NCBI GenBank assembly: GCA_026874595.1
Contig: CM049318.1
Span: forward strand, 30,350,956 to 30,414,955
Source: Sipunculus nudus
Taxonomy: Eukaryota > Annelida > Sipuncula > Golfingiida > Sipunculidae
Direction of reading: 5' to 3'
Length of the DNA stretch: 64,000 bases
The notes beneath the pieces were generated by a model, which was not told the DNA's origin, did no database searches, and saw only the letters and a program-made list of their open reading frames with translations. Shown here one piece after another: positions 1 to 13,096 of this stretch (position 1 is the stretch's first letter; every line of letters begins with the position of its first letter). A program made the position numbers and the translations under genes.

Positions 1-360
1 TTATTCGGTCCGTATTACCGGATTCCTTCGTGCATATGTGACTTAATCCGGGTCATGTGCAGGATCCGCGCCAAACTATATTCGATTCTCCAATGGCCTG
101 GATATTTCATGAGATTCCGTTGAAGATTGCTTGAATTAGGTTGTGAACAAACGTACACACAAACAACGACATATAAACGGGCTTAGAGCTGAGATTATTG
201 TTTCCCCAGACAAAGTCGGGATACTATGGTTTCATGACGGTCCCGCCGCCGCCGCCGCAGCAAAATCTTGTGAGCCAGCCAACTCACAAACATTACACAG
301 ATCTTTAACAAACTTTACAAGTGTATAGATATAAGTAATGGGACGAAGCCTATTTAAAAT
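1..360. other. No recognised feature
   Basis: Contains a short CCG/CCGCAG run (about 241-260). The two overlapping short open frames here have no recognisable motif. Confidence 0.5.
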
Positions 361-700
361 GACGTCATGACCTTTGCTAGGAGAGTGACCTTGACCTTGA
401 AAAAGTCCACTTTTGCTGAAAATGACAAGAAATATCTCAAGAAAGCTTGCAATGAATTGGTCCAAAAAACCAAGTTGACCGAAGATCTTTGAAAGCCTTG
501 AAATGTCCCGGAAACTGGTGGGGCAACCTATTATCCTTGTTTTCACGCCTTTTAATACCCCCATAATTGCCACTTGGCAGTACTGTGAGCATTATAAGTC
601 AAAAGCTATAGGACAGATTTCTTTCATATTATGAACATGTAGAAAGATTGGTTATGGGATGTGGTCTAATTAAATTCGGGTCATAACGTTCACCATGAGA
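361..700 (-). repeat. Family R repeat unit, inverted relative to the array at 62.7-64 kb
   Basis: The reverse complement matches the 330-bp units at the window's right end: 'gacttataatgctcacagta' at 63 kb corresponds to 'tactgtgagcattataagtc' near 580-600. The GAAATTTGTCC-like, AAGATCTTCG and GGTCATGAC blocks occur in the same order. The central palindrome is decayed here. Confidence 0.7.
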
Positions 701-1625
701 GCGGCCTTGACCTTGAATATTTCCTATATTTGGTGAAAATCACACATCTCTTATGATATCCCCAGTGTTGATAGCCATATGGATTTCGAACGTGACTTAT
801 GTATTGCCCACCACTAAGTTAAGAACCCTATAGGTTCTAGTGTCATGAGGTCAAAGGTCAAGGTCACAGGACTCACGTCTTTAAATATATTGTGGATGCA
901 TTTTAAGCCAAACTTTTCATCCCAGATCTTTCATCTTGCACATATAGCTCACTTGTCAATAGGAGAAGACGACCTCTATCAATTTAGGGGTCACAAGGTC
1001 AAAGTTGAAGGACACATCTTTAAAAAAGATTGTGAATGCATTTTAAGCCAAACTTTTCACCTCAGACCTTTATCTTACGCATATATTTCACCTGCCAATA
1101 GAGAAAGACCCCTATCAATTTTGAGGTCACAAGGTCAAAGGTGAAGGTAACAGGAGCGGTCTGTCTAATAATTAGTTTCCGGATGATATTTCGAGCTTGG
1201 ATTGATATATGGATTTCAAACATGACTTTTATATATGACCCATCAATAAATCAATACATCTATTGATTTTGCGGTCATGAGGTCAAGATCACAAGACCCA
1301 TATCTTCTAAAAGATTGTGGATGCATTTTAAGCAAAACATTTCATATCAAGCCTTTCATTTTGCACATATAGCTCACCTACCAACAGGGGAAGATCCAAA
1401 TCAATTTGGGGTTACAGGGTCAAAAGTGAAGGTCACAGGCGCCACCCGTCCAAAAATTCATTTCCTAATAAAGACTCCAGCTTGGGTTGATATATGGATT
1501 TACACTTAAACATGGCCCATCAATAAAGCAAGAATCCTTTTGATTTTGACGGCATGAGGTCAAAGGTCAAGGTCAAAAGACCCACATCTTTATAGGACTG
1601 TGGATGCAGAACTTTAAATATGGTA
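700..1625 (+). repeat. Family B repeat: tandem units of about 140 bp with AGGTCA half-sites
   Basis: Repeated blocks of AGGTCAAAGGTCAAGGTCA, 'tgtggatgcattttaagcca' and 'tttcatcccagatctttcat' recur several times from 848. The same blocks occur at 31226-31915 and inside family A copies at 11 kb and 53 kb. No coding potential is seen. Confidence 0.75.
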
Positions 1626-1789
1626 ATATTTTTAGGCAGTATATACATTATTACTAACACTGGGCTAGTCTTAAGTTCACCTTAAGTTCGTTAGTTTCAT
1701 GATAACACAGCAATAAGTGATTGCATGTGTAATCACAGGCATGTTTGACCTAAAGTGAGCAAATTAGAGTAGAGTTTATTTCTGTTTAC

Positions 1790-2660
1790 CAGATGTCTTC
1801 AGGGAGTATACAGGGTAGATTCTGCCAGGCAAACCATGCAGGGGTGTGAGTGTTTGCCCTTTAAGCATTTTATCATTTCATTTAATGGACAATATGGCCT
1901 AAAGTGTCTGTCAGTTAGATGACATTTGTCAGGCCTGAACACTTTGCCGGCAATGCTAAATACCTTTTTAACTGGTGCGGATGACACTGTTATGTATGTT
2001 TCAGCTGTGAAAGCTCTAGTCAGGAGTTACTCATTACATTCTAAACCTACTCATTTACCATGGCTAAATACGGTACAATGTGAAAGAGTACTTCTACTCT
2101 ATGTTCAATTTAAGCGGCACTGGATGTCATCTAACTTGGCACACATACACGTGATTTTTAAATATTACTGCCCAGCGGGTACTGACAATTTCCAGTTTTT
2201 GCATCTACGCAAACCAACATTATTTTAAATGGGCCCTGTCATTCTCCCTGGATCATTTAACGTATATGAACCAGGCTCGATGAACATCACTACATAGCTG
2301 AGGATAAATCTCAACTGTCGCAAACTATTGGCAGCTTCTGAAATTAATTATCATGGTCTGATATATATGCATTCAAAACTGCGTGGTTTCAATTTCGCGG
2401 TCAGAGAGCGACCGTGAATATCGCGAATTTGAAACCACCACAAATAAGAAGACGACCACAGTATTTAGCCTGGAGGTGTGCACAGCGTTACTCAGATCTG
2501 CTTACAGAGAATGCTGCCATTCAGTCAGATAACTTAAGTCAGGATTTACTCATTACATTATAAACCTACTCATTAAAGTCATTTACCATGGCTTATAGCC
2601 TGGAGGTGTGCACAGGGTTACTCAGAAGATTTACTCACAGGTCTTGCTGCCATCACCTCC
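1790..2660 (+). repeat. Family C repeat with internal duplication and hairpin
   Basis: 2063-2467 is a close copy of 34568-35055 in the same orientation. A block at 2019-2066 recurs at 2537-2592 and one at 2466-2495 recurs at 2594-2623, so part of the locus is duplicated locally. A hairpin at 2383-2438 pairs GTGGTTTCAA with TTGAAACCAC around TTCGCG/CGCGAA. Confidence 0.75.
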
Positions 2661-3412
2661 ATTTATACCATTACATCACAAGGTTTCCTCATGCTGTGTT
2701 TATGGTAAGTAGCTATTTTTTATCTTGTACTTGACTAGTACTTGATTTTTCAAGTACATTTTGGCAAGTACAAGTACAGTACAAGTTCTGTACTTTGTTA
2801 AAAAGTGCCAAGTACAAATACATGTTCTTGACCCAAGCGTGCCACCAAGCTGTCATGCAGACAAGTTCAAACATTTGTGACCTTGCCCCTGTCATGTGTC
2901 ATTGTATACTTCAGAAGGAGGGTGCTTATTTTAGAAGGGGGAATGGTTTATTTTTCTGGGGATACTCTGGCATATCCAATGCCAGAAATTTCTAGTTGAT
3001 AACAGAATATGATAACCGGTATCTGGAAGGAAATATTAAGAACAAGCCATAATTTCCTAGATATTAACCGAAGGGGTTTGTCTCTATGGACTTTTCACTG
3101 CAGCTTTTATGGCCCAAATTTTACCAAAATGTGTTTTTCTTTTGATTAGGATACCTGCATGTAGCGATTTAAATAATATTCGCTTATGTTCTGGAAATGT
3201 TCTATTTTACTGAAAATACTTTTAAATCTAAAGTAAACATGTAACTGAATGGTGACGGTGACTCAGTGGAAATAAGGAGGGAGTCACCCACCATATCCTT
3301 GATCCTCCAATCATTTAGAGTTTAATACTTCTATAAGGCTGAAATGCGCTGCAAGTTGTTTACTCTAATTCGTTTTAGGTATTATATGTATTAGAATCGC
3401 TTTATGCGTCGT
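2661..3412. other. No gene; self-complementary AAGTAC cluster at 2726-2825
   Basis: About 100 bp rich in GTACTT/AAGTAC copies in both orientations, able to fold back on itself and probably an eroded repeat end. The rest shows nothing recognisable. Confidence 0.45.
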
Positions 3413-4255
3413 AAAATTGACAATCGTTCAGACACTGTGATCACAGAACTATTTAGACAATAATTCACATTTAACAAGTTAAAACGTGCTAAAATGGGAC
3501 ACGGTGGCATGCTCCATTTGTCACCTGAGTAATGTGATAACAAATGATACGACATGATGCTATAATATACAAAGAATGTCGAGAAGCAGAGGTGGACTCA
3601 GCTCACAGAGCAGGATGGAATAGGGTGATTAAAAGCGCTTTACAAGAAGAAATTACTTTTCTTTTAATTTATTTCTAGGAATGTTAAACGCTTAAAATTG
3701 ACAATCGTTCAGACACTGTGATCACAGAACTATTTAGACAATAATTCACATTTAACAAGTTAAAACGTGCTAAAATGGGACACGGTGGCATGCTCCATTT
3801 GTCACCTGAGTAATATGATAACAAATGATACGACATGATGCTATAATATACAAAGAATGTCGAGAAGCAGAGGTGGACTCAGCTCACAGAGCAGGATGGA
3901 ATAGGGTGATTAAAAGCGCTTTACAAGAAGAAATTACTTTTCTTTTAATTTATTTCTAGGAATGTTAAACGCTTAAAATTGACAATCGTTCAGACACTGT
4001 GATCACAGAACTATTTAGACAATAATTCACATTTAACAAGTTAAAACGTGCTAAAATGGGACACGGTGGCATGCTCCATTTGTCACCTGAGTAATGTGAT
4101 AACAAATGATACGACATGATGCTATAATATACAAAGAATGTCGAGAAGCAGAGGTGGACTCAGCTCACAGAGCAGGATGGAATAGGGTGATTAAAAGCGC
4201 TTTACAAGAATAAATTACTTTTCTTTTAATTTATTTCTAGGAATATTTAACGCTT
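3413..4255 (+). repeat. Three tandem copies of a 281-bp unit
   Basis: Copies begin at 3413, 3694 and 3975 with AAAATTGACAATCGTTCAGA and are nearly identical; I noticed only a few substitutions, for example GTAATG versus GTAATA. The third ends in CGCTTA at 4255. There is no open frame of note. Confidence 0.95.
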
Positions 4256-4395
4256 AACCCATCACTATCTTGAAATGTGGGCTTGTTTTAGTGTATCAGT
4301 CATCGGCGAAAATAGCAAACCTCTTCCTTCCGCCAATCCTGGATCCGCTCTGAGAAGTGTATCGGTGTGGTTTTATGTAGGGCCGTAGGGTTGGA

Positions 4396-4465
4396 ACGTG
4401 GCCTAGTGGTTAAGGCGTTGGAACTGAAGGTCCCTGGTTCGAACCCCGCCGGTACCTAAATGGTA
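4396..4465 (+). repeat. tRNA-derived SINE head or tRNA pseudogene
   Basis: A-box TGGCCTAGTGG (4399-4409) and B-box GGTTCGAACCC (4436-4446) match the Pol III type 2 promoter at the usual distance. I could not pair a proper acceptor stem, so a functional tRNA is unlikely. The body downstream is not matched elsewhere in the window. Confidence 0.6.
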
Positions 4466-4915
4466 TAATAGTGAAATCTCGTTGAACCTCGATGACCTCG
4501 CTCTAATGTTATAACGACAGGTTATGACTTCTGGATTATTCCTAACTCCCTGCATATAAAACCTGAAATCCAGAAGGCTTAATAGTAACATATAATTCTT
4601 ATCATATGGATGGCTACCTTCATCCTCATTCAATAGACAGTTCCACAAACAGGACATGGATCTATCCGTTAAAAAAATATGTAGGGCTATGATTATAATG
4701 TAACTCAAACACCGACTTCGGACTCGATTTACGCGCTGAACAATCGTTATTTTAGTTGAGATGATGGTAAATATTTATTTTCCTACCACCATGCAGAAAC
4801 CCAATAAAAGAGGGGGGGGGGCAAAACAAGTCTACGATTGCCATGTTTGCAATATATACAGATGCCACCATTTTTAAAACGATTTTCGAAATACACAATA
4901 AAAGTAGAATTACAG
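4466..4915. other. No recognised feature
   Basis: The open frame on the minus strand at 4403-4708 overlaps the tRNA-like head and has no family motif. A short poly-G lies near 4812. Confidence 0.5.
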
Positions 4916-6492
4916 TTTTTAGCGCAGCTGACTGTCAGTCATCTGAGCTATAGCGATCACCCTTTGTCCGTCGTCCGTCTGTCTGTCCGTCCGTCCGTCT
5001 GTCCGTCCGTCCGTCCGTCCGTTAACCTGGCACAAATCGTAACCGCTGGACCTAGAAACTTGACATTCTGAGAGGTCCATGAAATATCTCCTTGAAAACC
5101 AGAAATGAGGTCTCTGTCACCCATATCCTTCGAGCTATGGGGCCCAAAAGTACCCCACAGAATAGTCAAAAATTTCATACAAAAACTTCAATATCTCAGC
5201 AACTACATCACTAATGGTCATGATTTATGGCATTCATATTTATCAAGAGATGTTTCATTAGTTTCTGCAGACTGGTGGCGCCACCTGTATCTTTCGATTC
5301 TTTACGAATTGTTTTCTCTATTTTTGAGACCTTTAAAAATGTGAACATCTGTTAACAGAGCACAAATCGTAACCGCTGGACCTAGAAACTTTTAACTTGA
5401 CATTCTGAGAGGTGCATGAAAAAATCTCCTTGAAAACCAGAAATGAGGTCTCTGTTACCTATATCCTTCGAGCTATGGGGCCCAAAGTACCCCCCCAGAA
5501 TAGTCAAAAATTTCATACAAAAACTTCAATATCTCATTAACTACATCACTTATGGTCATGATTTTTGGCATTCATATTTATCATGAGATGTTTCATCAGT
5601 TTCTGCAGACTGGTGGCGCCACCTGTATTTTTTCGATTCTTTACGAATTGTTTTCTCTATTTTTGAGACCTTTAAAAAGGTGAACATCTTTTAACAAGAC
5701 ACAAAACATAAAGACTGGACCTAGAATCTTCATTCTTTACACACTGAGAGACCTATGAAAAGTCTCCATGGAAACCAGAAATAAGGTCTCTGTTTCCCAT
5801 ATCCTTTAAGCTGTATGGCTCAAAAATACCCCCCAGAATAATGAAAAATTTGATACAAAAACTGCAGTATCTCAATAACTACAACACTGATGATCATGAT
5901 TTTTCGCATACATATTGATCATGAGGTGTTTCATCAGTTTCTGCAGACTGGGTGCGCCACCTCTATTTTTTCAAATTTTTACGAATTTTTTTCTCTATTT
6001 TTGAGACCTTTAAGATGTGGTTATCTGTCAACAGGGTACAAAAAGTAACAACTGGACCTAGAATCTTCATTCTTGTCATGCAAGAAGGCCCATGAAAACT
6101 GTCTGTGGAAACCTGAAATTAGGTCTCTGTTTCCCATATCCTTCAAGCTATAGGACTCTGAAGTATCCCTCAGAATAATGGAAAATTTGATACAAAAGCT
6201 GAAGTATCTGAACAAATAATGCAGAGATCACCATGATTCTTTGCATGTATATTGACCATTAAGGGTTTTTTAGTTTCTGCAGACTGGTGGAGCCACCTGT
6301 ATTTTTTTTTAAGTTTACGCATTTTTTCTCTATTTTTGAAATATATAAAAATGCGGACACAATCTTTGCATTTTGGTTAATCTGTTTGATGCTTCAGTTG
6401 AATGGGTATATACCACCATTCAGATGATAAAATTTCCTTTTGCGAATCTCTTCCCAGTCAGCTGAGCGTCATGACCCATGGGTCACTTGTTA
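4916..6492 (+). mobile_element. Family A element, copy 1 (about 1.6 kb)
   Basis: It opens with TTTTTAGCGCAGCTGACTG and CTGAGCTATAGCGATCACCC, then a (GTCC)n/(GTCT)n run (4966-5021). Four tandem units of about 335 bp follow, beginning near 5021, 5351, 5691 and 6028. It closes with CAGCTGAGCGTCATGACCC and GGTCACTTGTTA. The same start recurs at 30664 and the same end at 13096 and, inverted, at 51898. It encodes no protein. Superfamily is uncertain. Confidence 0.75.
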
Positions 6493-7269
6493 CTTTATAC
6501 CTTTATACTCAAATCACACTTTCTTGTGCTTTATGCAGTGTCACGTTTCACTCACAAAGTTCTCAGGTCAACGCCAGAACGAAGTCTCCCCTTATAGGGC
6601 CTCGGCCGGTATCATGAATCGCTCCCCATTCATCTTATAATGGTAATATATCATTGATATTAAGAACATATTTTGTTGGTCCAGATTGTCCTCAAAAGTT
6701 TGTTGAATATTGCTGGGATGTTACTATATAAACTTCAAATTTCATCAAAATCCATTTATAAACTTGAGAAAAGTTGCTGACAGACAAATCAACTATGTAA
6801 CATTTAAACCAAGTAACAAAGGGAAAAATATAATACTTCCCCACGTATAGTTTAGTTAAAGACTAATTTTTCGGTAACCGCTTTTGCTATATTGCGACTT
6901 AATTGAAGTATTTAACACCAGATACATACAGGCACTATAAATGCGTTCCTTTCTTTACAAATAACAGTACAATATAGCACATGTATGTAGAGGCTTTACT
7001 GCATTTATGCCAGTAGCCGCGAGCTATTTTTTATGCCTATGTTAATTAAGTCTGACTGGTTTCCGGGGCATATCTAGGACTTATGGAAGTGGGGGCGAGT
7101 TTCGAAATATTTATCATGGAAACATATGTGAATATATATATATATATAATGAAGTAACACACTTCACAATATGTGCGTGTGCCATAATGTAGAACACGGA
7201 ATACTTTCGTGTAGCCATAATAAATACAACACATCAGCAAGCAAGCTTACTGTTTCTGTGTTCTAAGAC

Positions 7270-7271
<2 letters not shown>
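6493..7271. other. No recognised feature
   Basis: Nothing coding or repeated was recognised apart from a short (AT)n at about 7133-7148. Confidence 0.5.
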
Positions 7272-7342
<71 letters not shown>

Positions 7343-7348
7343 ATATAC
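7272..7348. repeat. (AT)n-(GT)n microsatellite
   Basis: About 60 bp of uninterrupted AT followed by GTGTGTGT. The IYIYIY open frame across it is an artefact. Confidence 0.97.
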
Positions 7349-9580
7349 ATCACAAATGTTAGGGTGTTTTATGTAGTAAAACTGCCAGTATAACAAAATC
7401 TTGCCAAATATTTCATGATCTAAATAACGTGAGCTTTGCCCGTTCCACAAAAAAAAAGAGTCTGCTTAGAAGTAGGCCATATCAGCCCCATAAATGTGTC
7501 TACTGAGTCGTAAATTCGCGTTTATGAATTCATACACTTACACACATGAAGTGTACAAACTTTCATGAAAGTGTTTAAAAACACTTATATAAACACCACC
7601 ATCACTTCAGTGTATGCATGGATACGTCCATACTGATTTTATATCAAGACCTACATTAAAAACGACAGGCGTGATAATGAGGTCACTCGTTCATCCGTGT
7701 AACTAACATGATTATGACTATTAACTATAAAGATTCCTTGTCTGATATCCGGATACAGCTTACTTGCTGGGCGGTAAATCACCGCCTAAACGTCATGATG
7801 TACGGCAGGTAAAAATCTTACCTAAATATATCAACAATCAGCGCGTGAAATATATAATAACGGAGTCCCTAAGGTCAGACAAGGTCACGGGTCACTAAGT
7901 ACATCACGGAACAAACAGAGAGGGTGAGGCTCACCTGGTTACTATGGAAACAACGATGTCATCAATTCCTCGAACTTAAACCATGTTCTATTAATCTTTC
8001 TACATTCATTTTCTGTAAATCGTCGCAAATATAATATTGATAATAGTTTCGTGTTATTATGTGTTATAATCTACGTCATAAGTAGATTAGGTGCTTGCAT
8101 ATATTACGCTGGTATATGAACATAGCTGTTTAAAAATGAAGTACACACACACACACACACATTATATATACATATATTGCGATTCTTTGTTTGGCTTGAC
8201 AAACAGTCGCACACAGAGTGATATTAAACAAATATAAAAAGAAACTGGACAAGTTGCACATAGCATTATATTTCTTACATAAAACATACAGCTGACTACA
8301 CCGAAAAAAGGCAATTAACGTACTGTTGTGAGTAGGTGGGTAGTCCCATATTGTGGTATACATTAGAAGCTCGTACAGCGGGGCCACACGGTCACTGATA
8401 TATATGTATGACATATGCGTGATTAATGGCACTTCACGCTAATTAACAACCGTATATTGTATGCCACACTAAAGAGATTGATAAAAACTTGATTGACGTA
8501 ATGTTTCAATTTGTAGTAATTGATCTCCAGTGAGTGTTAGGTAACATTATTATAATAAAGAATAAAGGCTCTGTAATTTAAACACAACCTCAACAACCAT
8601 GTTGTAAGCAATAACAGGAGAGGCTTTAATAGCGTTTTGTCACAGATAAAAATGGCTTTATATACCAAATACTTAGCGTGTTTCTCCAGTTTTATGAGAG
8701 TCATTCTCGACAGTCCATGAAGTAATCTGTCTTGTGTGTGAATAACATATGTGTACCTTTCACAGTCATTAGCACATTTGATTGACGCACGGCGGTTGCA
8801 TATGGAATAAAGTATTCTAAGTACATAATCATCTGCAAAATTTCTCACTCGCTCGGTATTGGTATTTCCCTAGAAGCCATGTACGTTGAGTTACATTAAG
8901 TACACATAGGTTTCATACGCCTTTGTGACCAATTATATCATTCACGCATCAGCCATTTATAAAATGTCAGTTACTTTATAGAAATTTCCCCCCCGTAACA
9001 TTGAAAAGATATTTACGTCCCTTATAAGTAGCCCACCCCAGATGCATTTCCATTCCTTTGAAGGAAACGTCATATGACATCATCTGTTTCTGTATTTAAG
9101 GAAAAGTCATATGACATATTTTTCATTGGCTAATTTTTACACTGTTTGTTTATTTGTATGTTTGTTTAGTGGCAATAAGAATCAAATGATTTTGTAAAAT
9201 TCATCGATATTTGTATGTATTTGTTTCCGTCTATGTATCGAACCCTAGGGTCTCGGTCTCGGTCTAATGAATATTTGCAAAAGAATTTTAGTCATCTATC
9301 TTATTCTGTAAATGTGCATAAGGCCAACATTTATCATTTTTATTATTCATTAACACTGTTCTGGGACAAAAGACCATGCCAATTTCGGTGTACATCCTCG
9401 TCACATCGTGTATATTTATCTGTATATCACTTTTGAAACAATGAGCCTTGTTTACGGGTAAAGGTAATCTGTCTAGAAAACACAGATAACGAAGCCTTTA
9501 TAAAATATCCTATCTCATATTGTTCGATTCTTATCTTAAATTAGTGGTTATTCTTTGTTTACCCTAAACACAAATACAAG
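7349..9580. other. No gene recognised; (AC)n at 8143-8162
   Basis: Two minus-strand frames of about 100 codons (8130-8432 and 8537-8848) show no motif, no clean splice context and low-complexity ends. I treat them as chance. Confidence 0.5.
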
Positions 9581-9745
9581 TATATATATATATATATATA
9601 TTGTTACACATACACACACATATATATTATATATACATGTATATATATATATATATATATATTACTTGTATCATTATTTGGGTATTAACGTATAATGTGT
9701 ATCCAGATATATCTATGTATTACTTTTTCTATAACGACGTCTCAT

Positions 9746-9837
<92 letters not shown>
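9581..9837. repeat. Cluster of (AT)n microsatellites
   Basis: AT tracts at 9581-9600, 9639-9662 and 9750-9834, separated by short unique spacers. Confidence 0.95.
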
Positions 9838-9838
<1 letters not shown>

Positions 9839-9990
9839 TGAAACCTCGTTGTGTCGAACTCGGTTAAGTCGAATTCCCGCATATGTCGAAGTCGAACGTG
9901 AGGTCCCTGCTAAAATAGTTAAAACTTTATTAATTTAACTCCGCTTGTGTCGAAGTCGGATGTGTCGAAAAACCAGATGTGTCGTGGTGT
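9838..9990 (+). repeat. pogo/Tigger-like element terminus
   Basis: ACAGTGAAACCTCGTTGTGTC, followed by repeated GTCGAA blocks, resembles the CAGTNNAACCTCG termini of pogo/Tigger elements. No opposite end was found. Classification is by resemblance. Confidence 0.5.
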
Positions 9991-11035
9991 TTTGTTGGTC
10001 CCTAACTAGTATTTATATCACTTAACTCGAAGTCATGATTGGGTAACAGTTGTACAGGGCCCGAGAATCATGATTGGGCAGTGATGAGCAGTCATAATTA
10101 TCAAGCACGATGGCTCTGTCGACTCAAGGTCATGCCGCTTTAATGTTTGGTCAACAGTTGTGCACGGTCCAGCAATCATACCTACGGCCGTGATGACTAG
10201 TTACATAGTTAACGGCTAGGATCTTAATCATCACTCGTACACCCAGGTCTCGGCGTACACTTGACGTCCAGCCGTTATCAATTAGCTCTGGTCCCTGTCG
10301 CCCCGGCCTGTTGCGTAAGCGGCGAGGCGATGCCACCTGCCCAGCGCCTGCGCGCTGACACTGATGGCTCCCGAAGGCAATGCTCAATATCCCATATGGA
10401 TATATATATATAGTGTTTTCTGTCAAAGTATATTTCTTTATTTGCAAGCAGGTCCTAATTTATATTTCTTAGAATAATATAGTATCAGGTGGGCCTCTTT
10501 GTTCCCTGTAAGTACATATATGTCATGATACCTTACCTTATTTAAATTTCCAGTTATTAATCATTTTCCAATTGATAAATTAAAATCCACAAAGTATAAT
10601 CTAAGTTTATTCCTCATTACTATTTAACCCTAATTCGTGATTACGTCACAATTAGTATCACTGATTAAGTGTTCCTTGAGTAATCTGGGAAGGTAATATT
10701 TATTGTTGAAATTAGTCTTTGCTTAATAGGCATTTTAAGAGCAGACAGGAAACACACATTTACTCTGTAGTGGGCAGATAACGATACCGGCATCAGCCTT
10801 GTAGCCCTTGTTTCATTCAGGTCCTCACTCGGGCCTCTGGATAGTATAAGTATTGAGGGAGGGCACCTGGTAGTCGGTCTCCAGCAGCCTGCTGTTTTAA
10901 TATATTTAAGTGTGTGTGCATGGTGCGAACCTGTACGGCTTTAATATATTGATTAAACATCGTCTTAACGTCTGTCTGGAGTTCGAGTTTTCATGAGAGA
11001 ACCTGTGAGTCGACAACCCCTGACACTTACGTCTG
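9991..11035. other. No gene recognised; GC-richer pocket at 10250-10390
   Basis: Two diverged copies of a roughly 110-bp block sharing CAACAGTTGTGCACGG-like and GTGATGA blocks lie at about 10029-10220. The GC-rich pocket keeps a minus-strand frame open without any motif. Confidence 0.4.
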
Positions 11036-13096
11036 ACCGCCTGGCCATCTGGCCGTCCGTCCGTTAGCAGGGCACGAATTGTAATCGTAAGGGCTAGGAT
11101 CATGAACCCTATGCAGTCTTAGAGATTATTATAAGATCTCCTTGTAAACCTAAAATTAGGTCACTGTGACCTATATTCTCCGAGTGCCAGGATGCGTTTG
11201 CACCGCCAAAATTAATTCTTATAGCCAAAATGTTCATCACAAACCTTCCATCTTTCACATATGGCTCTACTTCAATCAGGGGAAGAACCATTATAATCAT
11301 TTTGGGGTCACGAGGTCAAAGGTCAAGATCTCAGGACCCACTTCTTTGAAAAGCTTGTGGATGCATTTTAAACCAAACCTTTCATCCCAAATCTTTGATC
11401 TTTTAAGAATGGCACACCTACCAACAGGTGAAGAACCATAATTATTTTGAGGTCACAAGGTGAAAGGTCAAGGTCACAATCCACTTCTTAAAAAAGGTTG
11501 TGGACACATTTCGAGCTAGACGTTTCATTCCAAACCTTCCAGCATTTACATATCACTTATCTGTCAACAGGGGAAAAGACCTGTTGATTTTGGGGTCAAA
11601 GGTCAAGTTTACCACACCCACTTCTTATTTGGAGTCATTTTAAGGCAAACTTTTCCTCTGTCTTATATGACCTACCAATAGGGAAAGAACCCAAATTGAT
11701 GTTGAGTTCAAAAGGTCAGAGGTCAGGGTTACAATACCTAATTGTTCTAAATGCTTGTGAACATATTTCAAGCTTATCTGTTTATCCCAAGCCTTCAGTC
11801 TTTCACATATGCCCCATCTATGCATCACTCCATTTCCTTCAAACTTCATAATTATTGGTCTTTTTGTTTGAAGAAAACAATTATTGATTATAGGGTTAGC
11901 TGGTCAGGAGGTTAAAGGTTGCAGGTCAAAAATATTCACACATTGGTTGCCAAGTGATAACGTGGTAAGTAGTTTATTTGGTTTGTAGTTACCCATCAAT
12001 GCAGAAATCGTCCAACTGATATGTTGGCAAGAGGCCAAGGTCATAGATCAGGGAGATTGCAGATTATTTTATGGAATCATAGTAATAAACTTAGTTTCCT
12101 AGATATCTAAATATTTTTTTATACAAATCATCAGATATACCAGCAAGTGTTTGTCCTGATAATATGTGGGTATGTACCTGGATTTAGGATGGCTTTTTGT
12201 TTTACAGGACTTTTATTGAAGATTTCTGCATTTCTGTTCTATCAGGCTAAAAAGCAAGGTTATAATTAAAAACATATTTGGTCTTATACTCTTTACATTT
12301 GCATGTCGAAAAATATTATATGAGAACTCTCCAACCTGATCATGCCTTTTGAATTGTTTTGGCTATGCATTAATGTAACATTCTTTGGTGAAAATGCCAC
12401 AAGTTTGGTCTCTTATTGGAGGATGTGTGATATCAAATGTCAGACTTTTTAGAAATCTATTATGTCTGCAAGATAGCCAGCTTAGAAATCCTTTTGTCAG
12501 TGCAGTTTCTGTAATTTTTTTTATGTATGGTCCCTTTTAGAGGATGTTTGTTGTCGGATTTCATACCTGACAGAAATCCAAATGTGGCCACCAGGTAGTC
12601 ATCTTTAAATTTCTATTGAACATATTATCTCAAGAACTGTGAATGCAGTGGGACATATATTAATGTAATCTTGCAAAAGATAGGTCAAATATTTCTTTAA
12701 AAATATGACCATCATTTATGAAAGTTCAGGACATTTTTTTTGTATTGAATTAAAATTCATACGGAAGCATCCGTTTCTCATTAATATTTGCATTGATTTT
12801 CTTGCTTGTTTGTTGGCCTTATATTTGGCCTTTGTTGTGTTCCTTTTGTGACTAATGGGTATCAATTTAGCTATGGGATTAGTTCCTGTTAGCTCAAGAA
12901 CCATGCATTTTGCTTCAGGCCATCAAGTCACCATGTTATAACCGGACATTATATATATTTCTGTAATCATAGAAAGTTTTTAAAAAAATTGGCAAATAGC
13001 TTCTTCAAAATTTTGATTGGAAGCGGTGAATCTCAGCCCATGATGTCGCAGGTCATGCTTGGCAGCTCAGCGTCATGACCAATGGGTCACTTGTTA
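11036..13096 (+). mobile_element. Family A element, copy 3
   Basis: It begins in a CCGTCCGTCCGTTAGCAGGG block and ends with CAGCTCAGCGTCATGACC and GGTCACTTGTTA. It contains family B-type units with AGGTCA sites. Its reverse complement matches 51898-54442 along nearly its whole length. The extreme 5' end is missing or diverged. It is non-coding. Confidence 0.75.

Noticed and set aside
4396-4465. Functional tRNA gene
   Set aside because: A and B boxes are good, but acceptor-stem pairing was not found; a SINE head or pseudogene fits better.
8130-8848. Two minus-strand frames of about 100 codons
   Set aside because: No recognisable domain, and one ends in an (AC)n tract; chance frames in AT-rich DNA are expected at this length.
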